Origin: Pirellulaceae bacterium
Lineage (GTDB): Bacteria; Planctomycetota; Planctomycetia; Pirellulales; Pirellulaceae
Direction of reading: 5' to 3'
Length of the DNA stretch: 64,000 nt
NCBI GenBank assembly: GCA_019636375.1
Contig: JAHBXS010000001.1
Span: 558,001-622,000 of the forward strand
The translations under genes were made by a program, and so were the position numbers. The notes beneath the pieces are model-generated. The model did not search any database, was not told the origin of the DNA, and worked only from the letters and a program-made list of their open reading frames with translations. Below are positions 1-8,496 of the stretch, piece by piece; positions within the stretch are counted from its first letter, which is position 1, and the number at the start of each line of letters is the position of its first letter.

Positions 1-659
1 CGCACGGCTGTTTTGAGTCCTGAAAAACTGAACGACAATTGCTGATCGTGAATAAAGCTCCTGGGAAATTTGAATCGTTTGCGGTTCCCTGATTCTGCCA
101 ATTTTGCGAGGGCTGGCCCGCCTGGAAACCCTAGGTTTAGCATGTTGGCGACTTTATCAAAGGCTTCCCCGGCAGCATCGTCAATCGTTCCCCCCAAGAA
201 TCGCGGTGACGTAGCATTCTCAAAATCGTAAAGGTGCGTATGGCCTCCGCTGACGATAAGCCCGACGCACGGATATACGTTTTTTTTAGACGCGATCTGA
301 CAAGCGTAAACGTGAGCGTGAAGATGATTAATACTGATCAAGGGGAGGTTGCAAGTAAACGCCAATGTTTTTGCAGTTATTAGCCCGACGACGAGAGAAT
401 TGGCAAGTCCAGGAGTCACGGCCACAGCGATGGCATCCAAGCCTTCAAGCCCCAATTGTGCCTGTCCAAGGGCCCTGTCAATCACCGGTAAGATTCGCTC
501 CAGATGGGCCCGCGCGGCGATTTCCGGGACAACCCCCTGAAAAGGCGCGTGTAATTCATGTTGAGACGCGATGGCTGAACCGAGTACCTCTAAGCGGTCG
601 TTAATGACTGCGGCGGCGGTTTCGTCGCAGGTTGTCTCAATTGAGAGAATAACGGTCAC
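1..659 (-). CDS. tsaD: tRNA N6-adenosine threonylcarbamoyltransferase TsaD, N-terminal part (cut by window edge)
   Basis: Reading the minus strand from a GTG at 659 gives an open frame running off the left edge (219 complete codons). It starts VTVILSIETTCDETAAAV, the typical N-terminal ATP-binding phosphate loop of the TsaD/Kae1 family of ASKHA-fold proteins. The metal-binding motif NHLHAH follows near residue 107, then LIVSGGHTHLY, a GTIDDAAGEAFDKVA segment and FSFSGLKTAV, all diagnostic. The enzyme transfers threonylcarbamoyl to A37 of ANN-decoding tRNAs together with TsaB and TsaE. About a third of the usual 330-350 residues lies outside the window. No convincing Shine-Dalgarno precedes the GTG, but the family N-terminus fits it exactly. 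The gene diverges from the secretin-like gene to its right. Confidence 0.95.
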   Translation of the reverse strand, partial: MTVILSIETTCDETAAAVINDRLEVLGSAIASQHELHAPFQGVVPEIAARAHLERILPVIDRALGQAQLGLEGLDAIAVAVTPGLANSLVVGLITAKTLAFTCNLPLISINHLHAHVYACQIASKKNVYPCVGLIVSGGHTHLYDFENATSPRFLGGTIDDAAGEAFDKVANMLNLGFPGGPALAKLAESGNRKRFKFPRSFIHDQQLSFSFSGLKTAV

Positions 660-1046
660 AGATAAGCCAAAAAAAACGAAACTTCACTTAACGAACGATG
701 TTAATTACCATAGGCAGTTTCGAATTGAAAACCTGCAGGAGGTTTCGAAATTGCCGTGAGCGACGATTTTAACGAAAAAATGCTCTCGGGAGGACCGCGG
801 CCCACGAATTAACGAAATTTCGGCCGGTTGCTGCGACATGTGGGCACTGTTAGGAAAATAACGATTTTTCTTAGTTAAACTAGAAATCGGTTAAAAATCG
901 CGAACACTCCCCTTAGAATCCGAAAAAACGAAGACCCATACTCACAACCCTTTTTGCCAAAACCAGACCTGTCCAAACGATTTGATGACGATAGCCATCG
1001 TTCGCTCTAATCGGGATTTGTGAGTTTAAAAGACCAGGAAATGACC
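660..1046. other. Divergent intergenic region between tsaD and the secretin-like gene
   Basis: This 387-base gap must hold the promoters for both divergent genes. It is AT-rich around 855-900 and contains a short hairpin near 728-746 (AAACCT/AGGTTT arms). I see no convincing -35/-10 pair, RNA gene or small ORF. The end of the gap carries AGGAA (1036-1040), six bases before the ATG at 1047. Confidence 0.5.
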
Positions 1047-4001
1047 ATGATTCCGAATTCGATTGGACGTAACATCACAAAATTCATCGTTGCCGCGTGC
1101 TTGCTTGGAATTGCGTCAACGCATGTCTTGGCTCAGGCGACAACCGCTACACAAGCAGAGGACGACAAGTTCCAAATCAGCTTTGAGAACGCTGAATGGA
1201 GAAACGTCATCGAGTATTTCGCTGACAAAGCCGGGTACACCTTGCACATGCGGACCAATAACTATCCACCGGGAACCTGGACTTACCACTCGAATGATCA
1301 CTACACGTTAGGAGAGGTTCTAGACATCATTAATCACGGCCTGCGAATTCGCGATGATGTCTACACGCTGGTTCGCTACAAGCGAATGTTGGTCTTGATC
1401 CGAGAACGGGACGGATATCCCGATGATTTGATCGAGACCGTTCGCCCGGCGGACCTCGAATCTCGCGGCCTGTACGAAACAATGCGTTGTGAATACGACA
1501 TTTCCGATTTGCGCGACACCAATATCGTTCGCGATGTACAAGGCATCGTATCTGACCGCCGCAACGCTAACTACTTGGACGAAACGGGCTTACTCTTGGT
1601 TACGGACAAGGGAGAAAGACTACGGGTCATCCGCAGCCTAATCGAGGCGGCACGCGAGCGAAAAATCAGCCGCTCGCAACAAATCAAGACGTACAAACTA
1701 AAACACGTCACCGCCGATGAACTTTTAATCGTTGTCCGCGGTTTGATGGGGTTGGGTGAAAATCAAAACCAATTTAATGACGGTTCCTTGACCATTCGCC
1801 CTCAGATTTTTGGCGATACGATTTATCTCAAAGGCACTGCTGAGAAAATTGACGAATTCGAGCGAATCGCTGCGGTGGTCGATGTGGCAGAAGAGATCAC
1901 CAATAACCGCCCCACAGAAAAGCCGTTCCTTCGGACTTACCCGGTCACCAAGGACCCGCTGCTGACCTTCAAGGTCGTCAACACGATGCTCGTTGGTCGA
2001 GAAATTAAGATCGACCAAGACCCAGAAACCGGAACTCTTGTCGTCCTCGCTCGGTCTCAAGATCACGAAGACATCAAAGACATCATTGACACGGTAAACG
2101 GAGCATCGTCAAGCACGACCACCATTTTGTTAAAGTATCGAACCGTTAGTAGCGCGATTGAATACTTAAACTTGATGTTCCGCCAAACTGAGGGAGAAAC
2201 GTCTCGCACAGGTCCAATTTTCTTTGGCGACTCTTCTTCCGACACCTTGGTGATTTTGGGCAAACCTCAAGAAATCGCGTTGGCTCAGGAGTTGATTTCA
2301 AAGTGGGATATCTCGTCTGGACTAAGCGGAAGTGCGACTCGCTCGACAACCCGCGTGATCCCCGTTTCTGAGAACCAGGCTTGGGGTGTCATGGAGATGT
2401 TGCAGGATTATTGGGGAACTACGAACCGCCCAAATCGATTGAACTTTGTTTTGCCCGATCAGCGGGAAAACTTCCGCCAAAATCGCATGCTGTATCCTAG
2501 CGGCAACGCCAATCAGGAACAGCCCCAGTCGTCGCCGCCAAGTCGCGGCTCGGAGAGCTTGAGAAATCCATCGGGAAGTTTGTTTAGGTCGGTTCCGAAC
2601 CGATCTTTGGAAGTTGACTTTTCGACGCCCGACAGAGAACTCGTTCCAGAGGACTTTGGCGGTTATCAATTCGTGTCGACAGGGATCGTCCAGGATGACG
2701 ATCGTTCTGGAATTGGCCGGACTTCCTCGGAGTCGCAGGATGACGATCCGGTTCCAGGCTACCGTCGAGCTCAAGAACCGATTTCGATTCCCGGTTCTGA
2801 TATCACCATCAAGTTGGGGCCAGCGGGAATCATCATTGAAAGCCAGGACTTAGATGCGGCCGACGACTTGGAAGATTTGATCAATTCGATCCTTAAGCAA
2901 TCGAGTGACGGAGAACTTCCCACCGTTTTCTATCTCAAATACGCCAAGGCTGATGAAGCCAAAGACTTGCTGGATAAATTTCTCGGTATCAGCAGCAGTT
3001 CGGGGGGAGGCGGTGGCGGACTTGGAGGGATGTTCGGCGGCATGATGTCGAACATGATAGGAGGTCCTGGAGGCGACATGCTTTCTGGGATTTTGGGAGG
3101 CGGTGGCTCAAGTAGTGGTACTGCGACGGCTGAATGGCTAGAAAGCACAAGCATTCAAACACTTATCGATGTGCGACTGAACACCCTGTTCATCATCGGC
3201 GCCACGTCGAATGACTTGGTGATGATTTCTCAATTAATCGACTACATTGACCAAGCCGAAGCTCCGCATGATCCAAATCTTATCGGCGAAACTTACGTGA
3301 TTCCGATCATGTATTACTCCGATGTCGAAGCTCTCAAGAAAACAATTGAAAGTTTGCTAAAGGACTACATCCAAGGCGATTCCGGAGGGGGCGGTGCCGG
3401 AGGGCAGGGGGGTGGACAAAATCCGGAGGCCGCGATTGCTCGCGCAATGCAGAGCGCGATGCGCGGCGCTACCGGTGGAGCCACTCAAAAAAATCCCGAC
3501 GAAGCACGACCAAAAGGACGACTCGCCAATTTGGACCGCATGCTGATCTTCACCGGTCCACGGAACATCTATCTAGAAGTTATGAAGATCGTTAAAGATG
3601 TAGACAAACCCGACCAAAATGATTTCGGTGCACCACAATTATTCCACCTCGAATCAATGGATGTCGTTGAAATGGCTCGGGCGCTTAAGTCAATCGTTCC
3701 CGGGATCGAACTCGAAGGCATGCCAGAAGATTCCACTTCTGGCCTCGCTGGAGCTAGACAGCAGGGACAAGGTGGAACAACAGGTCAGCCAGGCCGAGGC
3801 GGTCAACCAACCGGTGGGCAACCGCAAGGTCAACAGCCAACGTTCCAACTGCCATTTCAAATACCCAACTTTGGCGGTGGAAACTTTGGAGGCGGTGGAC
3901 GAGGCGGCCAGCAGGGCGGCGGACGCGGAGGAACCGGTGGCGGACGTGGTGGAGCCGGTGGTGGAAATCGCGGTGGTGGTGGCGGCGGTGGAATTTTTTA
4001 A
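1047..4001 (+). CDS. Exported protein with multiple secretin N (NolW-like) domains and a Gly-rich tail; no secretin pore domain
   Basis: The 984-residue product begins with a signal peptide (hydrophobic stretch ending near STHVLAQA). An STN/N0-like segment follows (ISFENAEWRNVIEYFADKAG), then at least five copies of the secretin N fold, recognisable by phrases such as TYKLKHVTADELLIVVRGLM, VFYLKYAKADEAKDLLDKFL and YVIPIMYYSDVEALKKTIES followed by 'LIVLG' strands. Low-complexity Gly/Ser linkers interrupt the modules, and the last ~80 residues are Gly/Arg/Gln rich. The C-terminal beta-barrel expected of GspD/PilQ secretins is absent, so this is probably a periplasmic ring or scaffold protein rather than an outer-membrane channel. 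The start is set at the ATG at 1047 because AGGAA lies six bases upstream; ATG 1041 and GTG 1020 are in frame upstream. No other secretion genes are adjacent. The exact role is unknown. Confidence 0.85.
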   Translation: MIPNSIGRNITKFIVAACLLGIASTHVLAQATTATQAEDDKFQISFENAEWRNVIEYFADKAGYTLHMRTNNYPPGTWTYHSNDHYTLGEVLDIINHGLRIRDDVYTLVRYKRMLVLIRERDGYPDDLIETVRPADLESRGLYETMRCEYDISDLRDTNIVRDVQGIVSDRRNANYLDETGLLLVTDKGERLRVIRSLIEAARERKISRSQQIKTYKLKHVTADELLIVVRGLMGLGENQNQFNDGSLTIRPQIFGDTIYLKGTAEKIDEFERIAAVVDVAEEITNNRPTEKPFLRTYPVTKDPLLTFKVVNTMLVGREIKIDQDPETGTLVVLARSQDHEDIKDIIDTVNGASSSTTTILLKYRTVSSAIEYLNLMFRQTEGETSRTGPIFFGDSSSDTLVILGKPQEIALAQELISKWDISSGLSGSATRSTTRVIPVSENQAWGVMEMLQDYWGTTNRPNRLNFVLPDQRENFRQNRMLYPSGNANQEQPQSSPPSRGSESLRNPSGSLFRSVPNRSLEVDFSTPDRELVPEDFGGYQFVSTGIVQDDDRSGIGRTSSESQDDDPVPGYRRAQEPISIPGSDITIKLGPAGIIIESQDLDAADDLEDLINSILKQSSDGELPTVFYLKYAKADEAKDLLDKFLGISSSSGGGGGGLGGMFGGMMSNMIGGPGGDMLSGILGGGGSSSGTATAEWLESTSIQTLIDVRLNTLFIIGATSNDLVMISQLIDYIDQAEAPHDPNLIGETYVIPIMYYSDVEALKKTIESLLKDYIQGDSGGGGAGGQGGGQNPEAAIARAMQSAMRGATGGATQKNPDEARPKGRLANLDRMLIFTGPRNIYLEVMKIVKDVDKPDQNDFGAPQLFHLESMDVVEMARALKSIVPGIELEGMPEDSTSGLAGARQQGQGGTTGQPGRGGQPTGGQPQGQQPTFQLPFQIPNFGGGNFGGGGRGGQQGGGRGGTGGGRGGAGGGNRGGGGGGGIF

Positions 4002-4009
4002 TTGTTAAA

Positions 4010-4738
4010 TCATTCCGCTTCCAGATGATTGGCGATCATGACTACGGCGTATAGCGCTGCGGTCTCGACGCGCAATATCCTGGGACCTAAATTCGCGACC
4101 TCGATTCCTTTCGTTCGTGCGTTTTTCAATTCGGATTCGCTGAAACCTCCTTCCGGTCCGATCACAATCACATCGGGAATTCCCTGATCGAGTCGTTCTC
4201 GTAACGACTGTGCTCCACTTGGATCGCAAACGACGATCGTTGTTTTTGGCGATTCGGTGGAATGCTCGTTAAGGTCGCTGACACGTAGTGGTTCATTGAT
4301 CTTCATCAAACGGTTTCTGCCGCATTGTTTGCTGGCTCCGATGACAATTTTTTTTAATCGGGTCAAAGCCTGATCCGTCGGTTGAGCGACGGAACGTTCC
4401 GCGATGAGCGGAATGAGCGTCGTGGTGCCGAGTTCAACGAGTTTTTCAATGAGCACCTTTTGGCGATCACCTTTGGGAAGGGACACGGCGACGACAAGCG
4501 GGTGAGGTATTTCCCGCTCGATATTTCTTGTGGACAAAATACTCACGTCCAATGTCGATTTGCCAAGCCCAACTACTTCGGCGTCATGCTCGCCCCCTCG
4601 CCCATCAAAGACGACAATCCGCTCTCCGATTTTCGCCCGCAATACTCGGAGCAAATGATGTGCTTCGTCACCATCAATGGTAAGTCGCTGAGAATCGCCA
4701 ATATTTTCTACAAAAAAGCGGGGTTGTGGGATCGACAC
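4010..4738 (-). CDS. rsmE: 16S rRNA (uracil1498-N3)-methyltransferase RsmE
   Basis: The 242-residue protein matches RsmE across its length: N-terminal PUA-like part (RFFVENIG, DEAHHLLRVLRAKIGE, VVFDGRGGE) and a SPOUT methyltransferase core with KGDRQKVLIEKLVELG, GASKQCGRN, the cofactor-knot motif VIGPEGGFSESEL and LGPRILRVETA. It methylates N3 of U1498 in 16S rRNA using S-adenosylmethionine. I chose GTG 4738 because it places MSIPQPRFFV at the normal family start. A longer form from TTG 4771 would overlap the first codon of the divergent gene. It converges on the secretin-like gene, with only eight bases between stop codons and no obvious terminator. Confidence 0.93.
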   Translation of the reverse strand: MSIPQPRFFVENIGDSQRLTIDGDEAHHLLRVLRAKIGERIVVFDGRGGEHDAEVVGLGKSTLDVSILSTRNIEREIPHPLVVAVSLPKGDRQKVLIEKLVELGTTTLIPLIAERSVAQPTDQALTRLKKIVIGASKQCGRNRLMKINEPLRVSDLNEHSTESPKTTIVVCDPSGAQSLRERLDQGIPDVIVIGPEGGFSESELKNARTKGIEVANLGPRILRVETAALYAVVMIANHLEAE

Positions 4739-4770
4739 TGACGTTGCAAGCTCCGTCAAGAAAGATGACA

Positions 4771-5487
4771 ATGGCAGAAAATTATCGATGGCAAACGGTT
4801 AATCAAAACATGACGGAAGTTGTATACGATTTAGAGGACGGCGAACAGTTGACCGTCAACCTTCGCGAACCTCACTGGGCCGCGCTCTTGGCCTGGCTAT
4901 GGCCTGGTGCTGGGCATTTTTACCAGCGGCGGTTTGCCAAGGGATTTTTGTACATGATCTGCGTTTTGTCCCTGTTTTTTCTGGGGATTTTCTGGGGCAG
5001 CAGTCGAGTCGTCTATGCTTCGTTCAAAAAAGAAGACTTTCGTTGGCAGTACCTTTGCCAAGTCGGCGTGGGCGTGCCCGCCTTCCCGGCCATCGTTCAG
5101 GCAGCAGTGACTTCGAACGGAGGCACACCCCTGTGGGTCATCGCCGAGCGATACCCTGACGTCGATCCTCGCGATTTCGGCCAGCCCGGGATTCCCAACG
5201 CGATTCCATTCCAGAAAATTCCCCGTGGAGAAGCGCTTCCGGCCAACAAGGTTTCGATCAAAGACGGGTTTATGGCTCCGCCGGCTGGCAGAATCGATCT
5301 CAACAACAACGACGTCCTCGGAGCTTGGCATGTCGAACTCGGACACTTTTTTGAAATTGGAACTATCTATACTTTGGTCGCGGGACTCTTGAACATGTTG
5401 GCCATTTATGACGCCTACGTCGGGCCGGCGATCATGAGCAAGGAGCAATGTGAAAAAATGCGCAAGAAGAAACCGGAGGACGTATGA
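4771..5487 (+). CDS. Integral membrane protein of planctomycete type (TM2-like N-terminus; DUF6677-like)
   Basis: The 238-residue product has a soluble N-terminus, then two close membrane segments around PHWAALLAWLWPGAGHFYQRRFAKGFLYMICVLS split by the PGAGHFYQRR turn. That layout is typical of TM2-like proteins. A long extracytoplasmic loop and a final membrane segment (YTLVAGLLNMLAIYDAYVGP) complete it. From memory it resembles the planctomycete family DUF6677; that label is not verified. ATG 4771 is preferred over the in-frame ATG 4765; the ribosome site is weak (AAGAAAG). The last four bases overlap the start of the next small membrane gene (ATGA), which implies translational coupling and a shared function. 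Function unknown. Confidence 0.8.
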   Translation: MAENYRWQTVNQNMTEVVYDLEDGEQLTVNLREPHWAALLAWLWPGAGHFYQRRFAKGFLYMICVLSLFFLGIFWGSSRVVYASFKKEDFRWQYLCQVGVGVPAFPAIVQAAVTSNGGTPLWVIAERYPDVDPRDFGQPGIPNAIPFQKIPRGEALPANKVSIKDGFMAPPAGRIDLNNNDVLGAWHVELGHFFEIGTIYTLVAGLLNMLAIYDAYVGPAIMSKEQCEKMRKKKPEDV

Positions 5488-5705
5488 TCCCGCCCAACTC
5501 ATTCGGGCTCCTCGCCCAACTAACCGATGTCGCTCGCATTTGGTATGCCGTACCGTTGTTGATTGCGATTAGCCTGGTTTACGGTGCTACTCGTCACGAG
5601 CAAACCAAAGAAGTCTTGATTCACTCCGGCCGCTTTCTGTATTGGACGTTGATCTTTTTCGCGATCATCCTCGGCCTCGTTTGGTTCGGCGGCTATTGGA
5701 ACTAA
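5484..5705 (+). CDS. Small two-helix membrane protein, coupled to the upstream gene
   Basis: A 73-residue protein with two hydrophobic helices (WYAVPLLIAISLVYGAT and YWTLIFFAIILGLVWFGGYW) joined by a short polar loop that contains ATRHEQTKEVLIHSGR. It starts inside the stop codon of the preceding gene (ATGA overlap), with GGAGG a few bases upstream of the ATG, so it is clearly translated with it. The tight coupling suggests the two membrane proteins form a complex. I do not recognise a family. Confidence 0.8.
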   Translation: MIPPNSFGLLAQLTDVARIWYAVPLLIAISLVYGATRHEQTKEVLIHSGRFLYWTLIFFAIILGLVWFGGYWN

Positions 5706-6277
5706 GAATCCATTCTCGCTTGAATTGCTAACAACCTGTAGTAGAAGCAGAGTTGACAAAACTTCTGCTGTAAAGCGGTACACAATTCGCAGGCACCACG
5801 TTTTCATTTTTAGCGGCACGTTTTTTGTCGGTTCCCTTTCTCCACAAATAGATCTTCGGTTGATTCCAAATTCAGACCGCCCGAAGCCAAGCAGACTTAG
5901 CGGTTTTGAACCGAGCGTGGGATTATTTGGTTGACAATACGTTTTGCGTCAAAAGACGTTCGGTCGTAAAATGGATGAGAATGCGAATCGGCGATTGAGC
6001 TATTTGCGTCGTTGCCGAGGTGGGATGTGGGGAAGTGGCAAAATGTCTAATGAGCCAAGAGAAATTTTCTTAACGCGCACCCTCAGATTGGCGATGTTTT
6101 GCTGGATAAACAGCCCAGATTTCCGCTTTGTATGGGGAGTTTTTGAATTTTTGGCCTGAAAATAGAGTGGATGTCGAAATAGAATGGGAGAGGTCGCTTC
6201 ATCTTCGCTGGTCGACTCATCGCAAGGGAAGTCCGAACTTGGGGGGCTTCAAAAATTTGACTCTTTGGAATTTTTTC
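5706..6277. other. Long intergenic region before the transglutaminase-like pair
   Basis: These 572 bases contain only short, unconvincing open frames (5944-6159, and an N-terminal extension of the next gene from 6128). Base composition is AT-rich near 5790-5870. The promoter of the following operon must lie here, but no clear consensus, riboswitch fold or RNA gene is visible to me. Confidence 0.4.
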
Positions 6278-7258
6278 ATGTTTGCCAAAAAGTTTATTTG
6301 CATCGCCCTCCTGTTGTGCGTGCTATCGACACCGATTAATTCATCGGCGCAGCAAAAGAAGAACGCCAAACCTCAGGTGTCTCCCAAAGGACCTGTTTTG
6401 TCTGAACATGGCGCGATTCGATATGAAGTAGGTGTCATTATCCAAGGTGGTCCTGAACCATGTCACAACCTAAAGGTCATTTTTCCGGTCCCTATCGATA
6501 CGCTTGAACAATTTGTGGTCCTCGACGACCAATCAATTCCAGCCTCGGCGAACAAAGTCGAATTTCGTGAGCAACCGGGATTGAAACAAATGATCGTGAT
6601 GGTGCCGACCATTCGCGCGAACCAAGAAATGAACTTTCGCGCCATCTTTAACGTCCAGCTTTCAAAGGTTCAGGCTCCGTCGGATACTTCGGTGTTTGTG
6701 ATTCCAAAGTCGCCATCGAAAGATGTCAAACCGTATCTAGGAATCAGTCCAGGGATCAACCTTAAACATCAAAAAATTAAAACGGCATTGAAAGACATGG
6801 TCGAGGGGAAAGCCGATGCTTGGGAGGAAGTCAAAGGAATCTTCGAATGGGTAAACACTAATATCGAAGTTGACCCGGACGGTGAAATCAACGATTCCAC
6901 GCAAGCCTTTTTGGACAAAAAGGGAAGTCCAGAAGATGTCACCGGGCTATTTGTCGGCCTCTGTCGCTTGCACAAAGTTCCAGCTCGAACGGTTTGGGTC
7001 GAAGGGGCTGTGCAGGCCGAGTTCTATTTGGTTGACGATGAAGGGATCGGGGCTTGGTTCCCGGTAAAATTTTCGGGAATCGCGGAATTTGGAAGTGATT
7101 CGAATCCGGCAATCATTTTGCAAAAGGGAGACAACTTTCGAGTTCCGGAGAAAAAGGATGCCTTGCGTTATGTTTCCGAATCGTTAGTTGTCACCGGATC
7201 GGCCGCTCCGAATGCGGTTCGATTTTTTGGCGGTAAGCTTGCCGGGATTGGCAAATAA
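6278..7258 (+). CDS. Secreted transglutaminase-like protein lacking catalytic residues
   Basis: A 326-residue protein with a clear signal peptide (FAKKFICIALLLCVLS) and a C-terminal transglutaminase-like fold (about residues 165-300), colinear with the downstream paralogue. Where the paralogue has the catalytic Cys in GDCEE, this protein has GSPED (Pro218). Where the paralogue has the catalytic His in GHTYAEFY, it has GAVQAEFY (Ala244). The surrounding core (LFVGLCRLHKVPARTVW) is well kept, so the fold is conserved but cysteine-protease or transglutaminase chemistry is very unlikely. It may be a regulatory or binding partner of its neighbour. ATG 6278 is chosen because the signal peptide starts there; the open frame extends upstream without coding character. 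Only 40 bases separate it from the paralogue. Confidence 0.85.
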   Translation: MFAKKFICIALLLCVLSTPINSSAQQKKNAKPQVSPKGPVLSEHGAIRYEVGVIIQGGPEPCHNLKVIFPVPIDTLEQFVVLDDQSIPASANKVEFREQPGLKQMIVMVPTIRANQEMNFRAIFNVQLSKVQAPSDTSVFVIPKSPSKDVKPYLGISPGINLKHQKIKTALKDMVEGKADAWEEVKGIFEWVNTNIEVDPDGEINDSTQAFLDKKGSPEDVTGLFVGLCRLHKVPARTVWVEGAVQAEFYLVDDEGIGAWFPVKFSGIAEFGSDSNPAIILQKGDNFRVPEKKDALRYVSESLVVTGSAAPNAVRFFGGKLAGIGK

Positions 7259-7298
7259 AAATTCCTCGGTACGGTGCATTGGCGACAAAGAAAATCCC

Positions 7299-8300
7299 AT
7301 GTTTTACAGCTTAAAACTCATCGTTATGTTTTTTGTCGGCATCGCGTCGTTTTGGGGGAACTTCGCCTTCGCGTATCCTCAAGACGAACTTCACGATGTA
7401 AAAAATGAACGGATCTCGCTCGTCAAGATCGAAGAACCGAATGTTTGGGAGTTTGGCATTGAAATCACAGCGCATACGCCTGCTCAACAAATTAGAACAT
7501 ACGCTCCCGTTCTCATGGAGTGGCCAGAGCAGAAGGTCAAAATTGTTGATCGTCGACTGGCGATAGATGCAGAAACCGAAATCGCTGACTTAAATCAGTT
7601 AGCCCAAATTTTGCAGGTGGGGATTGCCAATTTAGGTGCAGGTAAAGTCTCTCGTTCTACGATTTTATACGACGTCACCAAATACAATATCGAAGCTCCC
7701 ACGGTGACTGACACACTGACCGTACCCAAATCGGTTCCCAAAACGCTTAAGCCGTTTCTTCAGGAGAGCCCATACATCGAAATCTCTCACCCCAAGGTCA
7801 AAAAATTTGCTGCGTCGTTTGAATTTGAGTCCGATGCGACCCCTTGGGAGCGTGTCGAGAAAATCTACGATGTGATACGATTGCGAATGCCGTATGAATT
7901 TGATCCGCAAATTCGCTCCCTACCGCAAGCGATTGATGCAGGGAAAGGTGATTGCGAGGAATTGACTTCGCTATTTATTGCCGTTTGTCGGATCAACAAA
8001 ATTCCGGCCCGCGCGGTTTGGATTCCAGGCCATACCTACGCGGAGTTTTACCTACTCGACTCGACTGGTGAAGGGAATTGGTACCCTTGTCAGTTGGCCG
8101 GGACACGTCTGTTTGGGGAAATGATCGAGAGTCGGCCAATCCTGCAAAAAGGGGATCGCTTCGTCATCCCGCCGCATAAGAACCCGGTTCGCTACGTCGC
8201 TCCGCAGTTGATCGCCGACGGCAAAGTGGAACTTGGCTGGGTAGTTCATCCAGTTGATCCAGTAACAGGCCAGAAACTTGAATCACCGGTGGATCGGTAA
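7299..8300 (+). CDS. Secreted transglutaminase-like cysteine peptidase family protein
   Basis: The 333-residue product has a signal peptide (residues 1 to ~25, ending NFAFA) and a transglutaminase-like domain at about residues 170-300. The core motif GDCEELTSLFIAVCRINKIPAR carries the nucleophile Cys219, and GHTYAEFY carries His245. The usual third residue (Asp in a W-x-P-x-D motif) aligns with Gln265 in NWYPCQ, a conservative change seen in some members. Family members cleave or crosslink peptide bonds outside the cytoplasm; the substrate cannot be deduced. It directly follows a catalytically dead paralogue and the two probably form one operon. Start ATG 7299 is set by the signal peptide. 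Confidence 0.85.
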   Translation: MFYSLKLIVMFFVGIASFWGNFAFAYPQDELHDVKNERISLVKIEEPNVWEFGIEITAHTPAQQIRTYAPVLMEWPEQKVKIVDRRLAIDAETEIADLNQLAQILQVGIANLGAGKVSRSTILYDVTKYNIEAPTVTDTLTVPKSVPKTLKPFLQESPYIEISHPKVKKFAASFEFESDATPWERVEKIYDVIRLRMPYEFDPQIRSLPQAIDAGKGDCEELTSLFIAVCRINKIPARAVWIPGHTYAEFYLLDSTGEGNWYPCQLAGTRLFGEMIESRPILQKGDRFVIPPHKNPVRYVAPQLIADGKVELGWVVHPVDPVTGQKLESPVDR

Positions 8301-8340
8301 GAAGACGATTCCACAGAGATTTGCCACAGAAAAAGAAGCA

Positions 8341-8401
8341 ACCGTTCACTGAGTGTACGGCCAACTAGACTTTCACTCCTTGAAAGGGCGAGCGTATCGA
8401 A
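8341..8401. repeat. Interspersed double-hairpin repeat, copy A
   Basis: A 61-base element after the transglutaminase pair. It forms hairpin 1 (8342-8349 with 8353-8360, CCGTTCAC/GTGTACGG, one mismatch) and hairpin 2 (8370-8375 with 8381-8386, CTTTCA/TGAAAG). It aligns without gaps to 49127-49187 at roughly four of five positions, and in part to 41423-41463. Hairpin 2 differs from the 49 kb copy by a paired T-A to C-G change, suggesting structure is selected. Confidence 0.75.
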
Positions 8402-8496
8402 GGAGCATGCCTCGGCAAACAGACTGTTTGTATACTTTTTCAAGACGGGAGTTGCATAAGCTCCATTGCTGATCCCGTGAGCGATTACCAATTCCG

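Noticed and set aside
4739-4771. N-terminal extension of rsmE from TTG 4771
   Set aside because: Overlaps the divergent gene's start; GTG 4738 gives the family N-terminus.
5944-6159. 71-residue ORF before the transglutaminase pair
   Set aside because: No recognisable motif and it overlaps an equally weak upstream extension of the next gene.
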